Part shown: positions 34,456 through 43,081 of the stretch, piece after piece
Layout: every line of letters starts with the position of its first letter
How positions within the stretch are numbered: position 1 is the first letter of the stretch
Source: Hymenobacter glacieicola
Lineage (GTDB): Bacteria; Bacteroidota; Bacteroidia; Cytophagales; Hymenobacteraceae
Length of the DNA stretch: 64,000 nucleotides
NCBI RefSeq assembly: GCF_014640315.1
Contig: NZ_BMGS01000004.1
Location: 372,001 to 436,000, forward strand
Direction of reading: 5' to 3'
Made by a program: the position numbers and the translations under genes
The notes under the pieces: model-generated
What the model was told of the DNA's origin: nothing
Database searches by the model: none
What the model saw: only the letters and a program-made list of their open reading frames with translations

Positions 34456-35208
34456 ATGACGAAAACTGCATTTATCACCGGGGCTTCCTCGGGCATTGGG
34501 CGGGCTACGGCCGTAGCGTTGGGCAAGGCGGGCTTTCGGCTGGTGCTAACGGGCCGCCGACTAGAGCGCCTGGAGGAACTGGCACAGGAGCTAGCGGGAG
34601 CCCCTACCCACCTGCTGACGTTTGACGTGCGCGACCGGGCAGCGGTGGACGCTGCCGTGCAGAGCTTGCCCGCCGCGTTTCAGGACGTGGATGTGCTCAT
34701 TAACAATGCCGGCAATGCCCATGGGTTGGCACCCATTCAGGAGGGTAGCCCCCAGGACTGGGATGATATGCTGGATGGCAACGTGAAGGGCCTGCTTTAC
34801 GTGAGTCGGGCGGTGCTACCTGCCATGATCCGGCGTAACTCGGGCCATATCATCAACATCGGCTCCATTGCGGGCCACGAGACGTACGCCAACGGCAACG
34901 TGTACTGCGCCTCGAAGGCTGCCGTAGCCGCCCTAACGAAAGGCATGCGGCTTGACTTACTGCCTCACCATATTCGGGTGGCGGAAGTAAACCCGGGGGC
35001 CGTAGAAACGGAATTTTCGGAGGTTCGCTTTAAAGGCGACACCGAGCGGGCCGCTAGCGTGTACAAAGGGTTTGAACCGCTTCGGGCCGAAGACGTCGCT
35101 GACCTGATTCAGTTCATGGTCACGCGGCCCGCCCACGTCAACATTGCGGAAGTCCTGATTTTGCCCGCCGCGCAGGGAGCTGCCGCTACAATCCGCAAGG
35201 AGAGTTAA
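34456..35208 (+). CDS. Short-chain dehydrogenase/reductase (classical SDR, YdfG-like)
   Basis: A 250-residue classical SDR. Cofactor motif TGASSGIG (8-15) with an Arg pair after beta2 (TGRRLERLE) suggesting NADP; structural NNAG at 83-86; catalytic Ser137, Tyr150 and Lys154 in YCASK. The C-terminal ...FKGDTERAASVYKGFEPLRAEDVADLIQF resembles YdfG/serine-3-hydroxypropionate dehydrogenases. It starts 11 bases after the porT stop, so it likely ends the ubiE-porT-SDR operon, before a strong terminator. The true substrate is not determined. Confidence 0.92.
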   Translation: MTKTAFITGASSGIGRATAVALGKAGFRLVLTGRRLERLEELAQELAGAPTHLLTFDVRDRAAVDAAVQSLPAAFQDVDVLINNAGNAHGLAPIQEGSPQDWDDMLDGNVKGLLYVSRAVLPAMIRRNSGHIINIGSIAGHETYANGNVYCASKAAVAALTKGMRLDLLPHHIRVAEVNPGAVETEFSEVRFKGDTERAASVYKGFEPLRAEDVADLIQFMVTRPAHVNIAEVLILPAAQGAAATIRKES

Positions 35209-35233
35209 ACAGACCACTACTTATCAACCAACG

Positions 35234-35262
35234 AAAAAGGCCGCTTTCAAAGCGGCCTTTTT
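35234..35262. terminator. Bidirectional terminator
   Basis: AAAAAGGCCGCTTT/AAAGCGGCCTTTTT hairpin between the converging SDR and esterase genes. Confidence 0.9.
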
Positions 35263-35280
35263 CAGTGGTTGGCAGCTGAG

Positions 35281-35955
35281 CTACCGTCGAAAAGCTATTT
35301 CAGCTTCGTTCAGCTCTGCCAGCACAGCGGCGTTTAGCGTATGCTTGCCGACAAAACGACGGATGGTAGGCTCGACGCCGACGCGGCGGAAAAAACTGCG
35401 TTGCTGCTCCAGTGCTTCCTCTGTTACATATTCATCTTCGGTCCCGCAAACAAGGGTTACGGGCAGTTCTCGTAAAAGGTGAGCGGCCACGGCGAAATCC
35501 ATGTCGGGCGGAAAGGCGCCGGCCCACAGCACTAACTGCACCGGGCGAAACCGGGCCTGGGTTAGCCAGCGGCTTACTGTAGCGGCACCCTGCGAAAAGC
35601 CCAGCACCGTCACGGTTACCTCGGGTGCCGCCTGGGGTAGCACCACGGCCAGCAGTTGATTGAGGTAGGCCACATAGTCATTGATTTCTACGAGGCGGTC
35701 CTCGCGGGTCATCCAGGTAGCGCCAACGCGGCCACCCGTGCCCTGCAAGTAAAAGCGCGACAGACCCTCGGGAGCTAGCACTACCAGGGTCGGGTCGGCG
35801 TCAACTAAGGGCGCGAAGTGCCGGACAAAGTAGGCCGCCAACTGCCCGTAACCGTGTGCCACTACCCACACGCGACGGGTAGCCGTTGAAAGCTCACCCA
35901 GTTGGTAGTAACGGGCCGTGCGTACAACAGGCAGGTGATGCTCCTGAGCAGTCAT
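35281..35955 (-). CDS. Alpha/beta hydrolase (phospholipase/carboxylesterase family)
   Basis: A 224-residue serine hydrolase. The nucleophile elbow is GFSQG (Ser121), with Asp174 in CGTEDEYV and His205 in GKHTLN completing the triad. The small size, GFSQG (rather than GxSxG in lipases of other type) and the layout VWVVAHGYGQLAAYFVRHF match the bacterial carboxylesterase/thioesterase group. No signal peptide is seen with the ATG at 35955. Substrate unknown; small acyl esters or acylated proteins are possible. Monocistronic, converging on the SDR gene. Confidence 0.88.
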   Translation of the reverse strand: MTAQEHHLPVVRTARYYQLGELSTATRRVWVVAHGYGQLAAYFVRHFAPLVDADPTLVVLAPEGLSRFYLQGTGGRVGATWMTREDRLVEINDYVAYLNQLLAVVLPQAAPEVTVTVLGFSQGAATVSRWLTQARFRPVQLVLWAGAFPPDMDFAVAAHLLRELPVTLVCGTEDEYVTEEALEQQRSFFRRVGVEPTIRRFVGKHTLNAAVLAELNEAEIAFRR

Positions 35956-36049
35956 AAAAGGCAAGTACAGGCAAGGGCTAAGCAATGCACTCAGAATCTA
36001 ACCCGCGCCATTTCAGGCGAGGCCGGACTTGGGCACCGTCTGCTGGCGC

Positions 36050-36544
36050 TTATTTGATGGGAGGGAGGTCGTCAGAGGTAAAGCCGAAGGGCAATAGGTC
36101 CGACAGGGAGTTGAAGCGATAGATGCTGCCATTCGGGCCGGGCAGCAACAGCGGAATTGCCTGGTGCTGCCGGTGCTCATACTCGGCCATTACCTGGCGG
36201 CAGGCGCCGCAGGAAGTAACTGGTACAAACTCGCCCTGGGCCGGGCGGGCGGCCACGGCCATGCCCAGAATGCGCCGCTCGGGTTGGGTAGCAGCTAGCC
36301 CGAATAAGGCCGTGCGCTCGGCGCACAAGCCCGAGGGAAAGGCGGCGTTTTCCTGATTGGTACCCCGGAAAATAGTGCCATCATCCAGCAGCAAGGCCGT
36401 TCCTACGTGAAAGTGGGAGTAGGGAGCGTAGGCGTGGTCAGTGGCAGCTCGGGCGGCCTGCCAGGTGGCGGCTTCGGCAGGGGTGAGGTCGGCTTCGGAA
36501 GCCACCACGTCAACGGTAATGGTCAGGTGGAGAGGTTGGGCCAT
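36050..36544 (-). CDS. cdd: Cytidine deaminase
   Basis: A 164-residue zinc enzyme converting cytidine and deoxycytidine to uridine forms in pyrimidine salvage. The zinc site is CAE (Cys74, Glu76 as proton shuttle) and CGAC (Cys112, Cys115), with the substrate motif AYAPYSHFHVGTALLLDDG upstream and NQENAAFPSGLCAERTAL around it. It is slightly longer than the ~130-residue tetrameric enzymes, with an extra ~20-residue N-terminus. The ATG at 36544 is preferred to an upstream frame extension to 36679. Only the N-terminal extension looks unusual. Confidence 0.94.
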   Translation of the reverse strand: MAQPLHLTITVDVVASEADLTPAEAATWQAARAATDHAYAPYSHFHVGTALLLDDGTIFRGTNQENAAFPSGLCAERTALFGLAATQPERRILGMAVAARPAQGEFVPVTSCGACRQVMAEYEHRQHQAIPLLLPGPNGSIYRFNSLSDLLPFGFTSDDLPPIK

Positions 36545-36829
36545 CGGGCGCAAGGGAAGAACGGCCCGGTACCGACGCGCGGCCCCGGGGAGTGAAAAGG
36601 GGCGGTGAATGTACGAATTTTTGACTTGCCGACGGAGGCCCCAGGAAAAATACCAGATTTGCTCATCCGCGGCTTCCAACCGAGGTTGCCGATGCTACCC
36701 CAGACGGTTGGCCTTGCCTTCAGCGTACTGCCAGCTGCTGCCGCGCAAATTTCTAATATTGGCCCTTGCTTCCCGGCCTTGCGTCGGTAGGCGGCTTCTT
36801 GCTACTCCCTCGCCCATCCATTTCATCCT

Positions 36830-38197
36830 ATGACCCGTATTCTGCTGCTTGGTGCCGGCCGCTCGGCCTCCTCTCTTCTGCAGTACCTGCTGCAGCACGC
36901 TCCCCAGGAAAACTGGCAGCTGACCGTGGCCGATATGCAGCCAGCGCATCTGGCGCCCGTGTTGCACGCTCACGCGGCGTACGCCCAGGCCGTCCCGTTC
37001 GATATGCAGGACGAAACGGCTTTGCTGGAGCGGGTGCAGGGCGCCGACATTGTGGTTTCCATGCTGCCAGCCTTGCTCCACGGCCCCGTAGCCCGGGCCT
37101 GCGTGCAGCTGGCCCGTCACTTGGTTACGGCCAGCTACGTGAGCGAGGAAATCGGGGCCCTGGATGAAGAAGCCCGGGCCGCTGGCATCACCATCCTGAT
37201 GGAGTGCGGCCTGGACCCCGGCCTCGACCACATGTCGGCCATGCGGCTGCTGGCCGACATCCGCCGGCGGGGTGGGCAGATTACCGCGTTTAAATCGTAC
37301 TGCGGCGGGCTGCTGGCTCCCAGCGCGGAGGGCGACAACCCCTGGAAATATAAATTCACCTGGAACCCCCGGAACGTAGTGCTGGCGGGCCAGAGCACGG
37401 CCAAGTATGTGGAGGCCGGCCGGCTGCGCTTCATTCCCTACCAGCAGCTGTTTGCCCGCACCCAAGCGGTGGTAGTGCCTGGCGTGGGCGAGTTTGAAGG
37501 CTACGCCAACCGGGATTCGCTCAGCTACCGGGCTCCGTACGGCTTGCACGAGGTGCCGACCATGCTGCGCGGAACCCTGCGCCGCCCCGGCTACTGCGCC
37601 GCCTGGCACGCCCTGGTCCGCCTGGGCCTCACCGACGACTCCGTGCACCTGGGCAACGCAGCGGATCTGACGTGGGCAGAGCTACTTGAAGCCTATTTAC
37701 CAACTGCAATGCCTGGCTTGGCCCTGCCGGCGCGGGTAGCCGCCTACCTCGGGCTGGCGCCCGAAGGGGCGGAAATACAGCGTTTGGCTTGGCTGGGCCT
37801 GTTCACGGCTCGTCCTGTTGGGGTGCCCAATGCCACTCCGGCCCAGCTGCTGGAGCGTCTGCTGACGGAAAAATGGGCCCTGCAACCCACTGACCACGAC
37901 ATGATTGTGATGCAGCATCTGGTGGAGTTTACTCTGGATGGTCAAGCTCACGTTGCTACTTCCTCGCTGGTGGTAGTAGGCGATGATACCGTGCACACGG
38001 CCATGGCCAAAACGGTGGGCTTGCCGGTGGCAATGGCCGTGCGGCGGCTGGCCCAGGGGCAGCTGACGCAGCGGGGCGTGGTCATTCCCACCTTGCCCGA
38101 GCTGTACGAGCCCATCCTGGCGGAGCTGGCCCAGGACTACGCTATTCAGTTTGTGGAGGAGGAGCGTGTGCTACCCGTTCAGAAGCCAGACTGCTAA
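36830..38197 (+). CDS. Saccharopine dehydrogenase-like (LYS9-type) oxidoreductase
   Basis: A 455-residue enzyme with an N-terminal Rossmann fold: ILLLGAGRSASSLLQYLL, then TVADMQPAHLA at the end of beta2, and the catalytic-domain segments DIVVSMLPALLHGPVARAC, YVSEEIGALDEEARAAGITILMECGLDPGLDHMSAMRLL. These match the saccharopine reductase/lysine-forming family that oxidises or forms N-substituted amino acids such as saccharopine or carboxynorspermidine. The lysine breakdown pathway is a reasonable guess; no neighbouring gene confirms it. The upstream 285-base region between cdd and this gene has a near -7 box TAATATTG at 36754-36761. Confidence 0.87.
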   Translation: MTRILLLGAGRSASSLLQYLLQHAPQENWQLTVADMQPAHLAPVLHAHAAYAQAVPFDMQDETALLERVQGADIVVSMLPALLHGPVARACVQLARHLVTASYVSEEIGALDEEARAAGITILMECGLDPGLDHMSAMRLLADIRRRGGQITAFKSYCGGLLAPSAEGDNPWKYKFTWNPRNVVLAGQSTAKYVEAGRLRFIPYQQLFARTQAVVVPGVGEFEGYANRDSLSYRAPYGLHEVPTMLRGTLRRPGYCAAWHALVRLGLTDDSVHLGNAADLTWAELLEAYLPTAMPGLALPARVAAYLGLAPEGAEIQRLAWLGLFTARPVGVPNATPAQLLERLLTEKWALQPTDHDMIVMQHLVEFTLDGQAHVATSSLVVVGDDTVHTAMAKTVGLPVAMAVRRLAQGQLTQRGVVIPTLPELYEPILAELAQDYAIQFVEEERVLPVQKPDC

Positions 38198-38233
38198 AAT
38201 TGGGGAGCACCTCAAACGGGTACCTTAAAATAG

Positions 38234-39207
38234 ATGGCGGCTGGCAGCGTTGATGAGCCCATGCGAAACTACCTCTTCCTGCGGGTCAGGGTGCTGGGCC
38301 GCTTGCTGCGCGAGTTGGGCTGGTGGCGGCTGCTGGTCCTGGGAGCCTTGCTGACGTTGGCCGGGGCGCGGGCGCTGGTGGTAGCTGCCAGTAGCCCGTT
38401 TCTGGCCTGGGGAGTGCCGCTGGTGGTAGCGGCTATGGTTCTGGGCCTGCACCGCCCCCGCCCCGACCTAACGTTTCTGCAGCTCACGGCGCCGAACTTT
38501 CGGCGCTGGCTGGCCACCGAATATGCTTTGCTGAGCGTGTTGCCGGCTTTGTTCCTGCTGGTGTGGGGCCGTTTGGCGCCCGCTGCGCTGACCGTGGTCC
38601 TGGCGGCTGCCGTGGCGCTGGTGCCACCTGCCACCGCCCGCGCCAGCCGAACTCACCAACCCAGCTTGTTTCGCAGCACTGCCTTTGAATGGGTGAGTGG
38701 CGGCCGGCGCGTGGGCCTGGGGCTGGCGTGGCTAGGGCTGCTGGCCGTAGCGGCTACCACCCGGCACACAGCCACCGGCCCCGCGCTGGCCGTGGTAGGC
38801 TGGCTGCTGCTCCTGCTGGATATTTACGGCCCCGCTGAGCCCCAGACCTGGCTGCTGCCCGTGTTGCGCACTCCCGGCCAGTGGCTGCGCAACCGGATAG
38901 GGGGGGGCTGCTGTACTTCGGGCTGACGGTGGCACCGCTGGCTGGTATTATGGCCCAGGGCCCGGCTGGGGTAGGAGGCAGCGCCGGCCTGCTGCTCTGG
39001 TGCGGGCTCGTGGTTACCATGGTACTTATGGCTAAGTATGCTTTCTACCCTCACGTTACCTTGGCTCGCCTCACCCAGGCCGGGGCCGTAGTGGTAGGCT
39101 TTTGTATCCTTGGCAGTAACCCGGCCTACCTGGCCCTGCTGGCAGCCTGTTTGCTGGGCTTGCTGCTCCAAAGCCGCCGCCGCTTAGCTTTCTACCGCTA
39201 TGATTGA
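38234..39207 (+). pseudogene. ABC exporter permease-like membrane protein, frameshifted at a G8 tract
   Basis: Two adjacent frames together encode one hydrophobic protein. The first (38234-38926, 230 codons) has several helices and ends shortly after NRIGGGCCTSG; the second frame carries on with LLYFGLTVAPLAGIMAQ and more helices to the stop at 39207. The switch is at eight consecutive G (38900-38907). One extra G (nine) or two fewer (six) would give a continuous 322-324 residue protein. It precedes an ABC ATPase with which it overlaps by 8 bases, and starts like Bacteroidota exporter subunits (MRNYLFLRVRVLGRLLREL, ATG 38261; the first ATG is 38234). Frameshift, phase variation or sequencing error cannot be told apart here. 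Confidence 0.7.
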
Positions 39208-39898
39208 AATACGCGGCCTGCGCAAGAGCTTCGGCGAGCAACTGGTCCTGGAGCACATCGACCTGACCTTGCAGCCTGGTAGCCTGCACGGCCTAGTGGG
39301 GACCAACGGCGCCGGCAAAACCACCCTGCTGCACTGCCTCTATGGCTTGCATCCCGACTACTCCGGTACCATTCGCGAAACGGCGGGCTTGTCCATTCGC
39401 CAGCACACGGGGCTACTACCCTACGAGCCGTATTTCTACCCGCGCATCACGGGGCGCGAGTACCTGGAGTTTTGCCTGCAAGCCCGGGGGCGCCCGGTGC
39501 CCGATCTGGCCGCCTGGAACTACCTGCTGGAGCTACCCCTGGATCAGTATGCGGAGGAATACTCAGCCGGAATGAAAAAGAAGCTGGCCCTGCTGGCTTT
39601 GCTGGTACAGAATTTCCGCTACCTCATTCTCGATGAGCCCTTCAACGGCCTCGACCTGAGCACCAACCTGCTGGTGATGGAGCTGCTCCGGCGCCTGCGT
39701 AGCCAGGGGGTAGGCATTCTGCTGACTTCCCATCTGCTAGGTTCTCTAACCGAGCTTTGCGACGAAATAACCGTGCTGGCTGACGGGCAAGTATTACGGC
39801 ATTATCCGGCTACTGAGTTTGCCCACCTGCGCACCGACCTTCTCGACCGCCTGCACCAGCAGAAGCTGGCCCACCTGCGGGAGCTACTACCCGACTAG
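39200..39898 (+). CDS. ABC transporter ATP-binding protein
   Basis: A 232-residue ABC ATPase with all motifs: Walker A GTNGAGKTT (34-42), signature YSAGMKKKLAL (121-131, with SAGMK in place of LSGGQ, as in many CcmA/Nod-type exporters), Walker B YLILDEP (141-147), D-loop GLDLS and switch His178 in LLTSHLL. Overlapping the permease-like gene by 8 bases, it probably forms an exporter with it. Substrate unknown; the short membrane component and SAGMK signature fit a multidrug- or heme-type exporter of the DrrA/NatA style. If the permease is dead, this ATPase has no obvious partner here. Confidence 0.9.
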   Translation: MIEIRGLRKSFGEQLVLEHIDLTLQPGSLHGLVGTNGAGKTTLLHCLYGLHPDYSGTIRETAGLSIRQHTGLLPYEPYFYPRITGREYLEFCLQARGRPVPDLAAWNYLLELPLDQYAEEYSAGMKKKLALLALLVQNFRYLILDEPFNGLDLSTNLLVMELLRRLRSQGVGILLTSHLLGSLTELCDEITVLADGQVLRHYPATEFAHLRTDLLDRLHQQKLAHLRELLPD

Positions 39899-39910
39899 CG
39901 ACCTCCGGCC

Positions 39911-40633
39911 CTACAAACCCAGGTAAAACGGGGCCAATAACTTCTGAAACCGGCTAGAATACACCGTGTCATCGGCCTCGTGCAACAGTAGTTGCTGCTC
40001 CAGTACCGGCCCAGCTAGGCGCCCGAAGCTGGTAATATGCCGTAACGCCTTGCTCCCCGGGCGGTGGTGCACGACCAGCCGGGTAATCGGGTGCAGCCCC
40101 GCCCTGGCCGCATCCTGTGCGAAGTGCTGCATTTCGGGTGGGGGTAGAAGCACGGTCAGCTGGCCGGCCGGCGTGAGGTAGGTTGCGGCAAACTCGGCTA
40201 GCTCGGCAAACGTCAGGGAGTCAGCGGCTGTATGCCGGGCCGTGGTGCGGCCGGCATCCGGGGAGCGGAGCGAGTTGCGGAAAAACGGCGGGTTGCAGAG
40301 AATATGGTCGAAGGGTGCCGGAGCCGTGGCCGCGAAATGGGCCAGGGGTTGGGCATGCACCACCAGCCGGTCAGGCCAGGGGCTGGACCGGAAGTTGGCG
40401 GCCGCCTGGGCCGCGGCGGCCGCATCCAGTTCCACGGCTTCCACGAAAGCTGCCTGATTGCGCTGGGCGGCCATCAGGGCCAGCAGGCCGGTGCCGGTGC
40501 CAACGTCCAGCAGACGGTGCGCGCCTTCCACGGCCGCCACCGCGCCCAGCACGCAGGCATCGGTACTCACCTTCATGGCGCAGGCACCCTGCTCCACCCG
40601 AAACTGCTTGAACTGAAAGTAGGCGTTGGGCAT
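39911..40633 (-). CDS. tRNA1(Val) (adenine37-N6)-methyltransferase TrmN6-like
   Basis: A 240-residue class I N6-adenine methyltransferase. The SAM motif is LLDVGTGTGLLALMAA (41-56) and the catalytic motif NPPF (114-117, ILCNPPFF), which flips an adenine for N6 methylation. The start MPNAYFQFKQFRVEQGACAMKVSTDACVLG is the typical YfiC/TrmN6 N-terminus (F.FK.F.V.Q...MKV.TD..LLG). It likely modifies A37 of a tRNA. The ATG at 40633 follows the rnhA stop by one base, so the two are one transcription unit. Confidence 0.88.
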   Translation of the reverse strand: MPNAYFQFKQFRVEQGACAMKVSTDACVLGAVAAVEGAHRLLDVGTGTGLLALMAAQRNQAAFVEAVELDAAAAAQAAANFRSSPWPDRLVVHAQPLAHFAATAPAPFDHILCNPPFFRNSLRSPDAGRTTARHTAADSLTFAELAEFAATYLTPAGQLTVLLPPPEMQHFAQDAARAGLHPITRLVVHHRPGSKALRHITSFGRLAGPVLEQQLLLHEADDTVYSSRFQKLLAPFYLGL

Positions 40634-40634
40634 G

Positions 40635-41102
40635 CTACCCGCGCTTGGCTTCAATCAGCTCGTAGCCTTCATCCGTGAGCAAGGGGCCCTTGGTAGCGCT
40701 CCACACGGCCAGTTGGTCGCACCGCTCATTTTCGGGGTGGCCATTGTGGCCGCGCACCCAGCGGAACTGCACGCTGCGCTGCTTGTATACTTTTAGGAAG
40801 CGCCGCCAGAGGTCCTCGTTGGCCTTCTTGCCAAAATCCGGCTTCGCGGCCCAGCCGAATACCCATTTTTTCTCTACCGCATCCACCACGTAGCGCGAGT
40901 CCGTGACGACGGTAATGGGCAGCTCAGGGCGGTTAATGGCCTCCAGGCCCACAATGACGGCCAGCAGCTCCATGCGGTTGTTGGTGGTCAGGCGGAAACC
41001 CTGGGTCAGCTCTTTCTCGTGCTGGCCAAAACGCAGAATGGCCCCGTAGCCGCCCGGCCCCGGGTTGCCCCGCGAGGAGCCATCGGTAAATAAGTGAATC
41101 AA
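40635..41102 (-). CDS. rnhA: Ribonuclease HI
   Basis: A 155-residue RNase HI that cuts RNA in RNA-DNA hybrids. All four DEDD-type acidic residues are present: Asp7 (FTDGSSRGNPG), Glu45 (NNRMELLAV), Asp68 (TDSRYV) and Asp129 (RCDQLA), with His119 in VRGHNGHPENERCD. The basic protrusion of the E. coli enzyme is represented around KKANEDLWRRFLKVYK. Length is canonical. It lies directly before trmN6. Upstream is a G/A-rich imperfect palindrome. Confidence 0.97.
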   Translation of the reverse strand: MIHLFTDGSSRGNPGPGGYGAILRFGQHEKELTQGFRLTTNNRMELLAVIVGLEAINRPELPITVVTDSRYVVDAVEKKWVFGWAAKPDFGKKANEDLWRRFLKVYKQRSVQFRWVRGHNGHPENERCDQLAVWSATKGPLLTDEGYELIEAKRG

Positions 41103-41109
41103 TGGCGAA

Positions 41110-41217
41110 AACGGGAAGAATGTGGCGAATGGGAAGAATGAGGAAGGGAAATGGCCCTGCTAGGTAGGAAGCAGATTGTTTTCTCCCTCCCCACACTTCC
41201 CACCTTCTCCACATCAA
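41110..41217. repeat. G/A-rich imperfect palindrome (R4-like) between rnhA and marC
   Basis: Left arm roughly 41116-41151 (GAATGTGG...GAATGAGGAAGGG) pairs imperfectly with 41181-41213, which on the minus strand reads GATGTGGAGAAGGTGGGAAG. Same flavour as the repeats at 22685 and in valS, but more diverged. Confidence 0.4.
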
Positions 41218-41778
41218 TTAAAAATTACTTTTAAACAGCTTGATGGCAATAGCCAGCAGAATTACGCCGAACACGCGGCGCAGAATGTCCTCGCCGGCTT
41301 TTCCCAGCTTACGCTCAATCCAGGCCGAGCTTTTCAGCACCAGGTACACGAACACCAGGTTCACCAGCACCCCAGCCAGCACGTTGGGTAGTTGGTAGGC
41401 GGCGCGCAAGGAAAGCAGCGTAGTCATGGTGCCAGCGCCCACAATCAGCGGAAACGCCAGCGGCACGATGGAACCCGTGGCGCTGAGCGGATTGTGCTTG
41501 AACAGCTCTACCCCCAGAATCATCTCCATCCCAATCAGGAAGATGATAATGGCACCCGCCAGCGCAAACGACTGAAAGTCAACCCCGAACAAGGATAAAA
41601 TGCTCTGGCCCAGAAACAGGAAGGCAATCATCAGGACCCCGGCTACCAGCGTGGCCTTTTCCGAGTGAATCTTGCCCTCGCGCTGCCGGATCTGGATGAT
41701 AATCGGGATGGAACCCAGAATATCGATGATGGCAAACAGCGTCAGCGTGACGGAAGCAATTTCCTTAAAGCTGAACAT
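41218..41778 (-). CDS. MarC family (UPF0056) inner-membrane protein
   Basis: A 186-residue protein with six predicted helices, from MFSFKEIASVTLTLFAIIDILGSIPIIIQI onwards. The conserved MarC features are the D/N-P-x-G-like IIDILGSIPI region in helix 1, AGAIIIFLIGMEMILG, and the re-entrant IVPLAFPLIVGAGTMTTLLSL. The family's transport role is unknown; despite the name it does not control multiple antibiotic resistance. The ATG at 41778 is used. It ends in ...KSNF just inside the palindrome-bearing gap before rnhA, and may be in the same run of minus-strand genes. Confidence 0.92.
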   Translation of the reverse strand: MFSFKEIASVTLTLFAIIDILGSIPIIIQIRQREGKIHSEKATLVAGVLMIAFLFLGQSILSLFGVDFQSFALAGAIIIFLIGMEMILGVELFKHNPLSATGSIVPLAFPLIVGAGTMTTLLSLRAAYQLPNVLAGVLVNLVFVYLVLKSSAWIERKLGKAGEDILRRVFGVILLAIAIKLFKSNF

Positions 41779-41870
41779 AGGGGAAAGGTGAGGTGGTAAG
41801 AGGTACAATTGCGAAAACCGGCTGGTGCGCGTCTGGGCGCAACTTCACCTGTCGCAACTTCGCCTTTGCC

Positions 41871-42938
41871 TTACGCAAACTCGCGGGCGAAAAACTGCAC
41901 CAGCTGCTCGAAGGCCGCGTCGGGAATGGCCGGGAAGTTGGCGATGCGCAGGCTGGTAGGCTTCCAGGGGCCGTAGCCGCTGCCCAGCTGCAGGCCCTGG
42001 GCCAGGGCCCGGCGCTTTACTTCCTCAATCAGGGCCGCAGGGCCCTGCAGGCCGATAACGGTGGTAGAACGAGCCTCGGGGTTGGTAATCAGGGGTGAAA
42101 GCTGGGTAGCCTGGTCGAAGTAGTCGTAGAGCTTATTGGCCCGGTCCTGCAGGTGCTGGTGCACCGCCTTGATGGCGGGGCGGTCGGTGAGGGTGCGGCT
42201 TAACAGGTAGATATCCAGCACGTTGGGGGTGTGGGTAGTCTGGTAGTTGAGCATCTTTTCGTACTGGGCCATCAGCGAGTTGTAGTGGCGGCGCTCATTG
42301 ATTTTGCGCACCCGCTCAATGGCCCGCGGCGAGAGCAGCATGATGGACAAGCCCGCCGGCAAGCCAAAGCACTTCTGCACCGAGGCGTACCAGATATCGG
42401 CCTTGATGTACTTGAGCTGAATGCCGCCCAACGAGGAGGTAGCATCCACGGCCAGCAGGGCGTTGCCGGGCAGGCGGTTGTACATGTTCAGCACTACCCC
42501 GTCGCGCAGCTGGGTGGCGTTGCTGGTTTCGTTTTGGGTGATGCAGACCAGGTCCGTCTTCTCATCGAGGCCGGGCAGGTTGTACACATCCGGCACCTCA
42601 TCAACGCCGAACTTCAGGCCCGCCGACTCGGGGCGTAGCGCTTGGGCGTACTCAAACCACTTCTCCCCGAAGGCGCCGTTGTAGAGGTGGAAGCTTTTGG
42701 TAGGCGTCAGGCTCTGGGCCAGCACTTCCCAGCACTCGGTGGCCGAGCTCATAAAGAACACGGTGTAGTCCTGGGGTACGTTGAGCTTGTTTTTCAGCTC
42801 CTGCACGGTTTGGCGCATAAGCTGCACAAACCGCTCGCCGCGGTGCTGGGCCGAGAGCCAGCCTTCGTCGAAGGCATCCTGAAGGTACTGACGCACCTGG
42901 GGGTACACTTGCGAAGGGCCGGGATTGAAGGTATACAT
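41871..42938 (-). CDS. Class V aminotransferase, phosphoserine aminotransferase-like
   Basis: A 355-residue PLP enzyme. The N-terminal FNPGPSQV and HRGERFVQLMRQT match phosphoserine aminotransferases, and the Schiff-base lysine is Lys189 in WYASVQKCFGLPAGL, with Asp165 (LLAVDATSSLGG) positioned to hold the PLP ring nitrogen. The serC activity (3-phosphohydroxypyruvate to phosphoserine) is likely; alanine:glyoxylate-type activity is an alternative, because the family is broad. Starts at the ATG at 42938, near a weak TAGTCTTTC sequence upstream. No serA is in the window, so serine biosynthesis context is lacking. Confidence 0.85.
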   Translation of the reverse strand: MYTFNPGPSQVYPQVRQYLQDAFDEGWLSAQHRGERFVQLMRQTVQELKNKLNVPQDYTVFFMSSATECWEVLAQSLTPTKSFHLYNGAFGEKWFEYAQALRPESAGLKFGVDEVPDVYNLPGLDEKTDLVCITQNETSNATQLRDGVVLNMYNRLPGNALLAVDATSSLGGIQLKYIKADIWYASVQKCFGLPAGLSIMLLSPRAIERVRKINERRHYNSLMAQYEKMLNYQTTHTPNVLDIYLLSRTLTDRPAIKAVHQHLQDRANKLYDYFDQATQLSPLITNPEARSTTVIGLQGPAALIEEVKRRALAQGLQLGSGYGPWKPTSLRIANFPAIPDAAFEQLVQFFAREFA

Positions 42939-43081
42939 AGGAAGGAAAGACTAAGGGAATGGAAAGGCAAAGGACGGTGAAATACCGGGATGGAAAACTG
43001 GCCAGAGGATGAGTTTGCTGGGCAGACGGCGCGGTTTTGCGCAAGTTGCCCCCCGACTCACCCGTTCACCATCTCCGTGTT

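Noticed and set aside
36695-37648. Minus-strand open frame of 317 codons
   Set aside because: Antisense to the saccharopine-dehydrogenase-like gene and its promoter; no domain.
38900-38907. Programmed ribosomal frameshift in the ABC permease
   Set aside because: A G8 run is not a standard slippery heptamer of the X XXY YYZ type in bacteria, and no clear downstream stimulatory hairpin was seen. An indel at the tract is simpler, though not disproved.
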